Shown here: positions 44,949-53,834 of the stretch, piece by piece | Numbering within the stretch: the stretch's first letter is position 1 | Layout: every line of letters starts with the position of its first letter | From: JBJELF01 sp051879015 | GTDB lineage: Bacteria; Bacillota; Clostridia; Lachnospirales; Lachnospiraceae | Assembly (NCBI GenBank): GCA_051879015.1 | Contig: JBJELF010000001.1 | Coordinates: 1-64,000 of the forward strand | Length of the DNA: 64,000 bases | Direction: 5' to 3' | The notes under the pieces: model-generated | What the model saw: the letters and a program-made list of their open reading frames with translations, nothing else | Databases searched by the model: none | Told to the model about the DNA's origin: nothing | Translations under genes and position numbers: made by a program

Positions 44949-45808
44949 GTGGAAAATTTAATTGATTTTTTGTTGACTGCGGCGCCTGATCTGGCGCCGC
45001 AGTTGGAAGCTGCCCTGCAAGAGGTAATGAAATCAATCAATGCAGCGGAAGTAACCTTAAGTGGAGCAATTCCAGCTTTGATGGCAGATAAGAAATACAA
45101 TGTGGCTGCTGCATATCTAAAGGCGGTACAGGAGCTTTCAAAAGTAGCGGATTTGGTGCAACATTTAACGGATGAGGTAGAGTTTCCTGAGTTGGAGCAG
45201 CGGAATAAGATGGAACTGGCAGATGCAGTTCCATCTTTAGAGGCAGACGAGACAGACTTAGAATCGGAACAAGCTGATGATAGAGTGACAGATAGGAAGA
45301 ATCGAGGGGAACGTATTGACTATACCAGGTATCGGGTAAATAATCAAATTTCCTATCCGTTGACGATGGATTTTAGGCATACAAGCCCCTATGCTTTTAC
45401 AATGAATGATGAGCAGTATGAAGTGGATTCATGGTATCGGATTACGATGAGAATTTGCGAGATTCTTTATGGAAAAAATGAAATTTTATTTCGCAGTATT
45501 GTACAGAGTGGTGAAATTCGGGGNNNNNNNNNNGTAGGAAGTGGTACCTGGCTTTTCGAGATGGTGAATCTGTTAAAACCATTGCAGCTCCGAAGATGTT
45601 ATTAGACAGCGATATTGTGATAGAGCAGAGGCTGAGCGCAAACCAACATATGGATATCGTGCAGAAATTGTTGAAAGCCTATGAAATTCCGTTGGATTCT
45701 GTTAAAATTTATCTGGAGAGTGACAGAAGACCCCTCCATGGACAGAAAGCAGTAGGAACCTATTTGGAGCATGATTACGATTATGTTACAGATTTGTTTG
45801 GATTGTAG
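44949..45808 (+). CDS. Unknown pyr-operon protein, interrupted by an assembly gap
   Basis: GTG 44949 opens a reading frame that runs into the N-run at 45524-45533; reading resumes in another frame (RKWYLAFRDGE ...) and ends at 45808. I read this as one gene of about 285 residues with an unresolved gap, not a true frameshift. The N-terminal part is helical and rich in Ala and Glu (residues 1-100), the linker is acidic then basic, and the C-terminal part has several Tyr, Asp and Trp residues. No known family recognised. Location between pyrD and pyrE suggests co-expression. A perfect 11-bp hairpin lies near its start. Confidence 0.65.
44976..45003 (+). repeat. Perfect 11-bp GC-rich hairpin within the coding region
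   Basis: ACTGCGGCGCC (44976-44986) and GGCGCCGCAGT (44993-45003) flank the loop TGATCT. The stem is nine-elevenths GC in an AT-rich genome. There is no T-run after it, so it is not an ordinary terminator. Confidence 0.85.
45524..45533. other. Assembly gap (10 Ns)
   Basis: Ten unknown bases inside the unknown pyr-operon gene. The size is probably a placeholder, since the reading frame changes across it. Confidence 0.99.
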
Positions 45809-45814
45809 AAGTTA

Positions 45815-45843
45815 TTGTTATTTTTGGAATGTTATGGTAAAAT
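45815..45843 (+). promoter_or_regulatory. Internal promoter before pyrE
   Basis: TTGTTA at 45815-45820 and TAAAAT at 45838-45843, spacing 17. Confidence 0.6.
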
Positions 45844-45895
45844 GAAAATGGTAAAATAGAAAGGCTTTGTGCCTGAGTTATTGGAGGTTTTAGAT

Positions 45896-46573
45896 ATGGA
45901 ACGTTACAAAGAGGAATTTATCGAGTTTATGATTGATTGTCAAGTATTGAAATTTGGCGATTTTGTGACTAAGAGTGGAAGAAAAACTCCTTTCTTTGTC
46001 AATACAGGATATTATCGTACAGGGGCGCAGTTGAAGAAATTAGGTGAATACTATGCACAGGCTATCGCAGAGTCTTTTGGCACTGATTTTGATGTCTTGT
46101 TTGGACCTGCTTACAAGGGTATTCCACTGTCTGTTACCACAGCGATTGCGTTAAGTGATAAATTTGGTGCAGATGTGCGTTACTGTTCTAATCGTAAAGA
46201 GGTCAAAGATCATGGTGATGTAGGTATTTTGTTGGGAGGTCCAATCAATAATGGAGATAGAGTTATGATGATTGAGGATGTAACTACCTCTGGAAAGTCT
46301 ATCAATGAGACGATGCCAATTTTGAAGGCACAGGGAGATATCAAAATTGCGGGTCTTTGCGTGTCAGTAGACCGTATGGAGCGTGGAACTGGTACAAAGA
46401 GTGCTATCGCAGAGTTGGAAGAAAAATATGGTATCAAGATTCGTGCCATTGTTACGATGGCGGAAGTAATAGAACATCTGTATAATAAACCTTACAAGGG
46501 AAAGATTATTATTGATGATACCATCAAGGCAGCTATTGATAATTACTATGCACTGTACGGAGCACAGGCATAA
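45896..46573 (+). CDS. pyrE: Orotate phosphoribosyltransferase
   Basis: Joins orotate and PRPP to form OMP. The 225-residue product shows the PRPP motif MMIEDVTTSGKSI, FGPAYKGIPL and FFVNTGYYRTG. ATG 45896 follows GGAGG by about 8 bases; an in-frame GTG 27 bases before it lacks one. It has its own promoter but also lies downstream in the pyr operon. Confidence 0.95.
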   Translation: MERYKEEFIEFMIDCQVLKFGDFVTKSGRKTPFFVNTGYYRTGAQLKKLGEYYAQAIAESFGTDFDVLFGPAYKGIPLSVTTAIALSDKFGADVRYCSNRKEVKDHGDVGILLGGPINNGDRVMMIEDVTTSGKSINETMPILKAQGDIKIAGLCVSVDRMERGTGTKSAIAELEEKYGIKIRAIVTMAEVIEHLYNKPYKGKIIIDDTIKAAIDNYYALYGAQA

Positions 46574-46577
46574 TGAA

Positions 46578-46635
46578 TCAATAGCAATCTGTAGATATTG
46601 CAGAAAAATGCTTAAGTAGTTGAAGTTTAGATATT
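46578..46635 (+). repeat. Possible degenerate copy E of the dispersed element
   Basis: Contains TAGCAATCTGTAG and AAAAATGC in the same order as copy B, but the stems are lost. Confidence 0.3.
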
Positions 46636-46646
46636 GGAGGTTTAAA

Positions 46647-46799
46647 ATGAGCGAGAAAAGTTACCATGTAATGAGTCAAACAGGTGCTGGAGATATTGTG
46701 ATTGGCATTATTATGATTGTAGTTGGTGTGAGCACTGGTATTGTAGCAATTGTAAATGGCGCGAGATTATTAGCTGGTCGTAAAGACTTGACATTTTAA
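46647..46799 (+). CDS. Small single-span membrane protein, unknown
   Basis: A 50-residue open frame, MSEKSYHVMSQTG followed by one membrane helix (DIVIGIIMIVVGVSTGIVAIV) and a short basic end. GGAGG at 46636-46640 is ideally placed before ATG 46647, which supports translation. It lies between pyrE and another small membrane protein. No family known to me. Confidence 0.65.
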   Translation: MSEKSYHVMSQTGAGDIVIGIIMIVVGVSTGIVAIVNGARLLAGRKDLTF

Positions 46800-46831
46800 G
46801 GCTGTGCAGGGAAAGGACATAAAAGATAAAG

Positions 46832-47161
46832 ATGAAGAATAAAGATTCCCTTGATTTTGCGTACAAAGAACATACGATACAGGGGATGATTTCCTGTGGT
46901 TTGTTTTTAATTGCATTTCTGATTGTGATTTTGACGCTTCGATTGTCTTGGCAGCAAAAGGGGGAGAGTGGATTATGGGCAGGTGCTGCAGGTCTGCTCT
47001 CCCTTTTTCTTAATGGGATTGGTACTTATATGGGTTGTCGAGGAATCCGCATACGGGAGCGGGTGGAGAAAAAGACAGCTTGGTTTGGTTTTGTCGCAAA
47101 TGGGCTGATGGTTTTGACTTTGGTCGGGTTGTATATTTGGGGCTATGTAAGTTTGTTTTGA
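46832..47161 (+). CDS. Small membrane protein (possibly DUF6142)
   Basis: A 109-residue protein with three predicted membrane spans (about residues 20-38, 47-66 and 82-106) joined by a basic loop (RGIRIRERVEKK). ATG 46832 has only a distant AAAGGAC. It follows the 50-residue membrane protein by 32 bases, and both may belong to one membrane complex. I loosely recall DUF6142 for this pattern but cannot verify it. Function unknown. Confidence 0.6.
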   Translation: MKNKDSLDFAYKEHTIQGMISCGLFLIAFLIVILTLRLSWQQKGESGLWAGAAGLLSLFLNGIGTYMGCRGIRIRERVEKKTAWFGFVANGLMVLTLVGLYIWGYVSLF

Positions 47162-47182
47162 TAGTGGTAATAAGGAAGAGAT

Positions 47183-47929
47183 ATGTCCATAGAATGTAAA
47201 GAAAGCAATAAATTAGAAGAAAAGCGGGAAAAGCCAGATTTGCAGCAACTAGATTTTCTGGCAGAACGGGAAGAATTATGTTGTCTGCGTCTAACACAAA
47301 TTCAGCAGGAATATACTCTGGCAGAGCCATTTCTCAGTTTTTTTCAACAGACAGCTGGCCTGCTTTGCGGCAGCTGCTCATCAGGAAAAATCATTTCATA
47401 TGAGAATGAGATGATTGCCACTGAGTATCTAGGAAATTTGTATGGAAAACAGCTGTCACTGTTGTATGGAAAACTGTTAGAGGAAGTTCAAAATCATTTT
47501 GGGTTAAATCGAGAAAAAAAAGTAATTTTTTCAGAACTGTTGATTGAGATTTACAATCTGTTTGAAGATGAGTTTGTGTCAGAATCATCGGTCTATGAGG
47601 TTATGTATTGGTTTTTCAGCGATTACAGTGAACTGTTGGTGCAGGAAGATGTACAGTGGCTTTTGCAGGGAATTGAGCCTCCTCTGGAAAATCGAATTTG
47701 GAGACTTTATGCAGATCGAAAGTATAAGGAGCGTTATTTACAGGCACTTACACAATATTTATATTCTGCACAGTTTTTAGAGCATTGTCATGACAGAAAA
47801 AAGTTTTTTTTTGTGACAAAATTTCCTGCAATTTGTGAGGAGACCACTGAGAAGAAAATGGCTTTAATGCTCAAAATGAAAGAAGAACGCAATCAAATTC
47901 TAGTACAATTTAATGAAAATAATTTTTAA
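47183..47929 (+). CDS. Unknown soluble protein
   Basis: A 248-residue protein, mostly alpha-helical and rich in Glu, Leu and Tyr, with a short Cys-containing segment (LLCGSCSSGK). No signal peptide or membrane span. AGGAAGAG precedes ATG 47183. It ends the trio of unknown genes before the purine operon. No family recognised. Confidence 0.65.
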   Translation: MSIECKESNKLEEKREKPDLQQLDFLAEREELCCLRLTQIQQEYTLAEPFLSFFQQTAGLLCGSCSSGKIISYENEMIATEYLGNLYGKQLSLLYGKLLEEVQNHFGLNREKKVIFSELLIEIYNLFEDEFVSESSVYEVMYWFFSDYSELLVQEDVQWLLQGIEPPLENRIWRLYADRKYKERYLQALTQYLYSAQFLEHCHDRKKFFFVTKFPAICEETTEKKMALMLKMKEERNQILVQFNENNF

Positions 47930-47941
47930 AACTGTCAACTA

Positions 47942-47969
47942 TTGACGGCTTTTGGTTTTGTAGTAGAAT
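47942..47969 (+). promoter_or_regulatory. Promoter of the pur operon
   Basis: TTGACG at 47942-47947 and TAGAAT at 47964-47969, spacing 16. No purine riboswitch is evident in the following 80 bases. Confidence 0.6.
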
Positions 47970-48048
47970 AAAGAAGTGACGGAGCGAAGTAACTGACGAT
48001 TGAGAAAACGGTACTCTTTGCTTTGCAAACCACGTGGAGGAAAAATAC

Positions 48049-49185
48049 ATGAAAACAATAGGAATCATTGGCGGCGGACAGCTGGGAAAAATGATGATTT
48101 TGGATGGAAAGCGGTTGGATACGCAGTTTGTTATCTTGGACCCAACGCTGAATTGTCCAGCTCATAGTATTGCGGACAAGCATATTGTAGCTGGGTTTAA
48201 TGATATTGAGGCTATCAAGCGTTTGGCATCAAAGGTCGATGTGGTGACGTATGAGTTTGAACATATTAGCTTGTTGGCTCTGCAGGAGTTGGAAGAGATG
48301 GGGTATAAGGTATATCCTTCTTCTGAGACATTGGGTCATATTCAGAATAAGCTGATTCAGAAACAATGGTTGAGAGATCATGGACTTCCTGTGCCAGATT
48401 TTATGGAAGTAAAAAATCCGGATGATATCTATAAGGCAGGTGAGATTTTTGGATATCCGATGATTTTGAAAACCTGTACCGGCGGATATGATGGCAAGGG
48501 AAATGCAGTGATTAACAGCAAGCAAGATGTGATGAATGCTTATGCAGCACTGGGATATGGTACTATTTCGCTGATGGCAGAGCGCTTTATTCCTTTTACT
48601 AAGGAAGTATCGGTATTGGCTTGTCGAAGCTTAGATGGCAGTTTGGCAGTATTTCCAGTGGCAGAAAATGTACACAAAAATAGTATTCTGGATGAGACAA
48701 CAGTCCCAGCTATGATTGATGATTCTACCACGAGGGAAGCGATGAAAGTGGCGGAGCAATGTTTGTCAGTGTTCAATGCTTATGGTATGTTGTGTGTAGA
48801 GTTGTTTGTGACCAGGGAAGGGCATGTGTTGGTTAACGAGTTGGCTCCGAGACCGCATAATTCAGGTCATTATACAATAGAGGGTTGTTGGACTTCTCAG
48901 TATGAGCAGCATGTGAGGGCTATTTTGGGGATGCCAATGGGCGATGCAGGTCTGATTCGTCCAACGGCAATGAAAAATATTATTGGTACTCAGATGGGAA
49001 GAGCCTGTGTTAAGGGACTGGAAGAAGCGTACTCCTTCCCAAATGCGAAGGTTCATATTTATGGAAAAGAGAATGTGTCTGTCGGCAGAAAGATGGGACA
49101 TATCACAGCCTGTGCAGAAACCATTGAGGAAGCGCTGAGACAGGTGAGAGGCGCCCATGAGGCAATTAAGATAGAGGGCGAATAA
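48049..49185 (+). CDS. purK: N5-carboxyaminoimidazole ribonucleotide synthase
   Basis: ATP-grasp enzyme that carboxylates AIR with bicarbonate; its product is used by PurE. The 378-residue product begins KTIGIIGGGQLGKMM and shows TCTGGYDGKGN, FIPFTKEVSVLACR and NELAPRPHNSGHYT. ATG 48049 sits 8 bases after GGAGG; a GTG at 48034 is in frame but overlaps the site. First gene of purK-E-M-N-D. Confidence 0.96.
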   Translation: MKTIGIIGGGQLGKMMILDGKRLDTQFVILDPTLNCPAHSIADKHIVAGFNDIEAIKRLASKVDVVTYEFEHISLLALQELEEMGYKVYPSSETLGHIQNKLIQKQWLRDHGLPVPDFMEVKNPDDIYKAGEIFGYPMILKTCTGGYDGKGNAVINSKQDVMNAYAALGYGTISLMAERFIPFTKEVSVLACRSLDGSLAVFPVAENVHKNSILDETTVPAMIDDSTTREAMKVAEQCLSVFNAYGMLCVELFVTREGHVLVNELAPRPHNSGHYTIEGCWTSQYEQHVRAILGMPMGDAGLIRPTAMKNIIGTQMGRACVKGLEEAYSFPNAKVHIYGKENVSVGRKMGHITACAETIEEALRQVRGAHEAIKIEGE

Positions 49186-49210
49186 AATAAGTAAATGGAG
49201 GTAAATCCTA

Positions 49211-49726
49211 ATGAAGCCAGTTGTAGGTATTATTATGGGAAGTGATTCCGATTTGCCAGTTATGGCAAAGGCAGCTGAGATGTTGGATCAATTGGAAGTT
49301 CCTTATGAGTTGACAGTTGTATCTGCTCACCGTACTCCAGATAAGATGTATGAGTATGCGAAGACAGCAAAGGAGCGTGGTCTGAAAGTGATTATTGCAG
49401 GTGCAGGTGGTGCTGCTCATCTGCCAGGTATGACTGCAGCCATGACTGTGTTGCCAGTTATTGGTGTGCCTGTGCAGACAAAGACATTGAGCGGTGTGGA
49501 TTCTCTGTATTCCATCTGTCAGATGCCTCCGGGAATTCCGGTAGCAACGGTAGCAATCAATGGTGCATTGAATGCAGGTCTGTTGGCAGCAAAGATTTTG
49601 GCGACCAATGATGAGGCACTGAGTCAGCGTTTGGTGGATTATGCCAATTCTCTGGAGACAATGGTTGCTGAGAAGGCAGAGAAATTGGAGACAATCAAAT
49701 ATCAGGCATATTTAAATCAGATGTAA
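49211..49726 (+). CDS. purE: N5-carboxyaminoimidazole ribonucleotide mutase (class I)
   Basis: Moves the carboxyl group of N5-CAIR to give CAIR. The 171-residue product has [33 protein letters not shown] and [24 protein letters not shown], all class I blocks, consistent with purK next to it. ATG 49211 follows GGAGG. Confidence 0.97.
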   Translation: MKPVVGIIMGSDSDLPVMAKAAEMLDQLEVPYELTVVSAHRTPDKMYEYAKTAKERGLKVIIAGAGGAAHLPGMTAAMTVLPVIGVPVQTKTLSGVDSLYSICQMPPGIPVATVAINGALNAGLLAAKILATNDEALSQRLVDYANSLETMVAEKAEKLETIKYQAYLNQM

Positions 49727-49787
49727 CAAGGCACAAACAAATATTGAGCATATAAAAAATAGGATGTAACCGTAGGAGGATAGAAAA

Positions 49788-50813
49788 ATGGATTACAAGA
49801 ATGCAGGCGTTGACATTGAGGCAGGATACAAGTCCGTAGAGTTGATGAAGGAACATGTAAAGAAAACTATGCGCCCAGAAGTATTAACTGGTTTGGGTGG
49901 CTTCTCTGGGGCATTTTCTATGGAGAAATTCAAGCAAATGGAAGAGCCTACTTTGGTTTCTGGTACAGATGGCGTTGGTACTAAATTGAAATTAGCATTT
50001 TTAATGGATAAGCATGATACAATTGGTATCGATTGTGTTGCGATGTGTGTCAATGATATTGCATGTGCAGGTGGTGAGCCATTATTTTTCTTGGATTATA
50101 TCGCATGTGGAAAGAACTATCCAGAGAAAATTGCTTCTATTGTAAAGGGTGTGGCAGATGGATGTATTCAATCCGATGCAGCTTTGATTGGAGGAGAGAC
50201 TGCTGAGATGCCAGGCTTTTATCCAGAGGATGAGTATGATTTAGCTGGTTTTGCTGTTGGTGTGGTAGATAAGAAGGACTTGATTACTGGTGAAAATTTG
50301 AAAGATGGAGATACTTTGATTGGTATTGCTTCCTCCGGTGTTCATTCCAATGGTTTTTCTTTGGTTCGTAAGGTATTTGAGATGACAAAAGAAAGTTTGG
50401 ATACCTATTATGATGAGCTGGGAACTACATTAGGAGATGCTCTTTTGAAGCCAACTAAGATTTATGTAAAGGCACTTCGTTCTATCAAGGAGGCAGGTGT
50501 GGTTGTGAAAGCTTGCAGCCATATTACTGGCGGTGGTTTCTATGAAAATATTCCTCGTATGCTTCCAGACGGTATTCAAGCACAGGTAAAGAAGGATAGT
50601 TATCCAATTCCTCCAATTTTTGGTTTGTTGGCCAAGACTGGCAATATTGAAGAGCATATGATGTACAACACTTATAATATGGGACTGGGCATGGTGATTG
50701 GTGTAGCACCAGAAGATGCAGATGCGGCAATTGCAGCGATTGAGGCGGCAGGTGAGAAGGCCTATGTGGTTGGAAAAGCAGTAGCAGGAGAAAAGGGAGT
50801 AGTTGTATGTTGA
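49788..50813 (+). CDS. purM: Phosphoribosylformylglycinamidine cyclo-ligase
   Basis: Closes FGAM to AIR with ATP. The 341-residue product starts [12 protein letters not shown] and shows [42 protein letters not shown] and [19 protein letters not shown] precedes ATG 49788. It overlaps purN by 7 bases. The PurF, L, Q, C, B and H steps are not in the window. Confidence 0.97.
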   Translation: MDYKNAGVDIEAGYKSVELMKEHVKKTMRPEVLTGLGGFSGAFSMEKFKQMEEPTLVSGTDGVGTKLKLAFLMDKHDTIGIDCVAMCVNDIACAGGEPLFFLDYIACGKNYPEKIASIVKGVADGCIQSDAALIGGETAEMPGFYPEDEYDLAGFAVGVVDKKDLITGENLKDGDTLIGIASSGVHSNGFSLVRKVFEMTKESLDTYYDELGTTLGDALLKPTKIYVKALRSIKEAGVVVKACSHITGGGFYENIPRMLPDGIQAQVKKDSYPIPPIFGLLAKTGNIEEHMMYNTYNMGLGMVIGVAPEDADAAIAAIEAAGEKAYVVGKAVAGEKGVVVC

Positions 50814-51433
50814 GAGTAGGAGTGTTGGTTAGCGGTGGCGGTACCAACTTGCAGGCAATTATTGATGCGGTGGACAATGGCAGCATTACCAATACTGAGT
50901 TAGTGTTTGTCATCAGCAATAATGCAGGAGCCTACGCTTTAGAGCGGGCAAGAAATCATCAGATTTCGGCTCAGTGTGTTTCTCCAAAAGAATATGAGAG
51001 CAGAGCAGCATTCAACGAGGCTTTGGTAAATATCATTGATTCTTACAAAGTAGATTTGATTGTTCTTGCGGGTTATCTAGTGATTATTCCACCAGAATTG
51101 ATTCAAAAATATCCAAATCGTATCATCAATATTCATCCAAGTTTGATTCCCTCTTTCTGCGGTACAGGTTACTATGGTCTGAAGGTGCATGAGGGTGTTT
51201 TAAGTCGTGGCGTGAAAGTTACAGGAGCGACAGTGCATTTTGTGGATGAGGGAACGGATACAGGACCAATCATTTTACAGAAGGCTGTGGAGGTTAAAAA
51301 TGGCGATACAGCGCAGACTTTGCAGCGACGAGTTATGGAAGAGGCAGAATGGAAGATTTTGCCGAGAGCAATTGATCTGATTGCCAACGGCAAAGTAAAA
51401 CTGGAAAATGGAAAAGTAGTTGTCATGGAATAA
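50807..51433 (+). CDS. purN: Phosphoribosylglycinamide formyltransferase
   Basis: Uses 10-formyl-tetrahydrofolate to formylate GAR. The 208-residue product has [23 protein letters not shown], the catalytic [11 protein letters not shown] and [14 protein letters not shown]. It begins inside the end of purM (ATG 50807), which indicates coupled translation. Confidence 0.97.
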   Translation: MLRVGVLVSGGGTNLQAIIDAVDNGSITNTELVFVISNNAGAYALERARNHQISAQCVSPKEYESRAAFNEALVNIIDSYKVDLIVLAGYLVIIPPELIQKYPNRIINIHPSLIPSFCGTGYYGLKVHEGVLSRGVKVTGATVHFVDEGTDTGPIILQKAVEVKNGDTAQTLQRRVMEEAEWKILPRAIDLIANGKVKLENGKVVVME

Positions 51434-51454
51434 AGAATAGGAATGGTAAAAAAT

Positions 51455-52726
51455 ATGAAAGTTTTAATCGTAGGAAGCGGCGGACGTGAGCACGCTATTG
51501 CTTGGAAGGTTGCCCAGAGTCCAAAGGTCGAGAAAATTTACTGTGCGCCAGGAAATGCAGGTATCACAGAGTTTGCTGAGTGCGTTCCAATCGGAGCTAT
51601 GGAGTTTGATAAGCTAGTTGAGTTTGCCAAAGAGCATCAAATTGATTTGACAGTTATTGGTATGGATGACCCATTGGTGGGAGGTGTTGTAGATGCCTTC
51701 GAGGCAGCTGGACTTCGTGTATTTGGACCAAGAAAGAATGCAGCCATTTTGGAGGGTTCTAAGGCATTTTCTAAGGATTTGATGAAAAAATATCAGATTC
51801 CAACGGCTGCTTATGAGACCTTTACTTCTGCGGAGGCTGCCTTGGCATATTTAGAGACGGCTCCAATGCCGACTGTTTTGAAGGCAGATGGTTTGGCTCT
51901 CGGAAAGGGTGTGTTGATTTGCAATACCCTTGAAGAGGCAAAGGCAGGTGTCAAAACATTGATGATGGATAAGCAGTTTGGAAGTGCTGGAGATAAGATT
52001 GTCATTGAGGAGTTCATGACCGGACGAGAAGTTTCTGTACTGTCTTTTGTGGATGGAAATACTATCAAAATTATGACTTCAGCTCAAGACCACAAGAGAG
52101 CAAAGGACGGAGACCAGGGCTTAAATACAGGTGGTATGGGAACCTTCTCTCCATCTCCATTTTATACAGAAGAAGTGGATGCGTTCTGTAAGAAATATAT
52201 TTTCCAGCCAACAGTGGATGCAATGAAGGCAGAAGGACGCACCTTCAAAGGCATAATTTTCTTTGGATTAATGCTGACACCAAATGGTCCACGTGTATTG
52301 GAGTACAATGCCCGTTTTGGAGACCCAGAGACACAGGTTGTTCTGCCAAGAATGAAAAACGATATTGTAGATGTGTTTGAGGCTTGTATTGACGGCACTC
52401 TAGACCAGATTGATTTACAGTTTGAAGATAACGCTGCAGTTTGTGTAGTATTGGCTTCCGATGGATATCCAGAAAAGTATCAGAAAGGACTTCCAATTAG
52501 TGGTTTGGAAAACTTCAAGGATAAGGATGGATATTATGTATTTCATGCAGGCACTAAGCTGGTGGATGGCAAGTTTGTTACCAACGGAGGACGTGTGCTG
52601 GGCGTGACAGCAAAAGGTGCTGACTTAAAGCAGGCGAGAGCCAATGCTTATGCAGCTACTGAGTGGATTAGCTTTGCAAATAAGTATAAGAGAAATGACA
52701 TCGGCAAGGCTATCGATGAGGCATAA
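51455..52726 (+). CDS. purD: Phosphoribosylamine-glycine ligase
   Basis: ATP-grasp enzyme forming GAR from phosphoribosylamine and glycine. The 423-residue product starts KVLIVGSGGREHAIAWK and shows KADGLALGKGV, AQDHKRAKDGDQGLNTGGMG and YNARFGDPETQ. ATG 51455 fits the family start and has GGAATGG 9 bases upstream; ATG 51443 is a longer option. It ends the pur operon and is followed by a strong terminator. Confidence 0.96.
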   Translation: MKVLIVGSGGREHAIAWKVAQSPKVEKIYCAPGNAGITEFAECVPIGAMEFDKLVEFAKEHQIDLTVIGMDDPLVGGVVDAFEAAGLRVFGPRKNAAILEGSKAFSKDLMKKYQIPTAAYETFTSAEAALAYLETAPMPTVLKADGLALGKGVLICNTLEEAKAGVKTLMMDKQFGSAGDKIVIEEFMTGREVSVLSFVDGNTIKIMTSAQDHKRAKDGDQGLNTGGMGTFSPSPFYTEEVDAFCKKYIFQPTVDAMKAEGRTFKGIIFFGLMLTPNGPRVLEYNARFGDPETQVVLPRMKNDIVDVFEACIDGTLDQIDLQFEDNAAVCVVLASDGYPEKYQKGLPISGLENFKDKDGYYVFHAGTKLVDGKFVTNGGRVLGVTAKGADLKQARANAYAATEWISFANKYKRNDIGKAIDEA

Positions 52727-52744
52727 AAAATTTTCGGATAAAAA

Positions 52745-52779
52745 ACGAGTAGGAGGAATATTCTCCTGCTCGTTTTTTT
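52745..52779 (+). terminator. Terminator of the pur operon
   Basis: ACGAGTAGGAG (52745-52755) pairs with CTCCTGCTCGT (52763-52773) with one G-T pair, followed by seven Ts. Confidence 0.9.
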
Positions 52780-52803
52780 ATGATGTTAGTTTTTTAGAAA
52801 CTC

Positions 52804-52832
52804 TTGACAAAAACTATAATTTTGAATATGAT
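52804..52832 (+). promoter_or_regulatory. Promoter of the cysteine T-box leader
   Basis: TTGACA at 52804-52809 and TATGAT at 52827-52832, spacing 17. Confidence 0.8.
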
Positions 52833-52839
52833 ATAAATG

Positions 52840-53091
52840 AAATGCGAAGAACAGAAAGAGTAGCGTAGAAACAAGCGACAGAGAGAAATTGTCATCGGCT
52901 GAAAGCAATTTTCGTGGAATGCTATGTGAAGTGCATCTGGGAGCAGAATGGGCGAAAGCATGATAATTCAAACTGCGTTAGCAAGTAGTCCATTTCGCTG
53001 GCAAGCGTTACCATGCATGAGAGAAGGTAGTGTATACCTTAATTAGAGTGGAACCACGTGGAAACGTCTCTTAGGAGGCGCTTTTTTTATG
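52840..53091 (+). promoter_or_regulatory. T-box leader, probable cysteine specifier
   Basis: A tRNA-sensing leader ahead of cysE. It has the stem I motif GACAGAGAG, a TGC (Cys) codon at 52932-52934 in the specifier place before TCTGGGAGC, the T-box AGAGTGGAACCACG at 53045-53058 and a terminator. It should raise cysE and cysS expression when uncharged tRNA-Cys builds up. Confidence 0.9.
53065..53088 (+). terminator. T-box regulated terminator
   Basis: CGTCTC (53065-53070) pairs with GAGGCG (53075-53080), loop TTAG, then seven Ts after one C. Confidence 0.8.
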
Positions 53092-53148
53092 CATAAAGCG
53101 TGTAGGAGAATAATTGTTTGGCAATAGAGGTCTGATAGGAGGTATAAA

Positions 53149-53811
53149 ATGCAGTTAGTTGATTTTTTTAAGGAAGAAGTGCAGGTCATTCGAGAACGTG
53201 ACCCTGCCATCAAAAAGGATATAGAAGTATTGTTGTATCCATGTTTTTGGGCGATTTTTTGGTATCGAATTGCTCATAAGTTGTACTGTAAAAGGCGATT
53301 TTTTCTTGCTCGCTGGATTTCTCAAAGAGCAGCCCGCAAAACAGGAATTGAAATTCATCCAGGGGCCAAGATTGGCAAGGGATTTTTTATTGACCATGGT
53401 CATGGTGTAATTATTGGAGAAACCAGTGAAGTTGGAGACAATGTTACACTTTATCAAGGAGTGACTTTGGGTGGTACAGGAAAAGAGACGGGTAAACGTC
53501 ATCCTACCATTGGAAATAATGTAATGATTAGTGCAGGAGCTAAAATTTTGGGTTCCTTTACTATTGGAGACAATTCAAAAATTGGTGCAGGTGCAGTCGT
53601 TTTGAAACCAGTGCCTCCTAATTCGACGGTGGTAGGTGTGCCGGGACGTATCGTTAAGCGCGACAATGTGCGAGTTCCTCAGTCTGATTTAGATCAAGTG
53701 CATATGCCAGATCCAGTGTTGAATGATATTGAACAGCTCAAACAAGAAAATAGAGAGCTTAGAGAGACTTTAAAAGTAGTTTTGCAAAAGTTAGATGAAG
53801 TAAAAAAATAA
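53149..53811 (+). CDS. cysE: Serine O-acetyltransferase
   Basis: First step of cysteine synthesis. The 220-residue product has an N-terminal helical part and left-handed beta-helix hexapeptide repeats ([31 protein letters not shown] broken over residues about 63-93), with the active-site HGHG and the [15 protein letters not shown] block. It ends with a charged coiled-coil tail. At 220 residues it is of the shorter Gram-positive kind. AGGAGG precedes ATG 53149. Confidence 0.96.
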   Translation: MQLVDFFKEEVQVIRERDPAIKKDIEVLLYPCFWAIFWYRIAHKLYCKRRFFLARWISQRAARKTGIEIHPGAKIGKGFFIDHGHGVIIGETSEVGDNVTLYQGVTLGGTGKETGKRHPTIGNNVMISAGAKILGSFTIGDNSKIGAGAVVLKPVPPNSTVVGVPGRIVKRDNVRVPQSDLDQVHMPDPVLNDIEQLKQENRELRETLKVVLQKLDEVKK

Positions 53812-53834
53812 ACGAATAATGAGAGGAAAAAAAC

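Noticed and set aside
44384..45100. A 238-residue open frame on the - strand across pyrD
   Set aside because: It is antisense to a well-conserved gene, lacks a ribosome site and has a shadow-like composition rich in Cys, His and Ile.
45524..45605. Apparent frameshift in the unknown pyr-operon gene
   Set aside because: The frame change coincides exactly with ten Ns, so it is best explained by a gap of wrong size and not by mutation.
47970..48048. Purine riboswitch before purK
   Set aside because: The leader is too short and lacks the conserved purine aptamer core.
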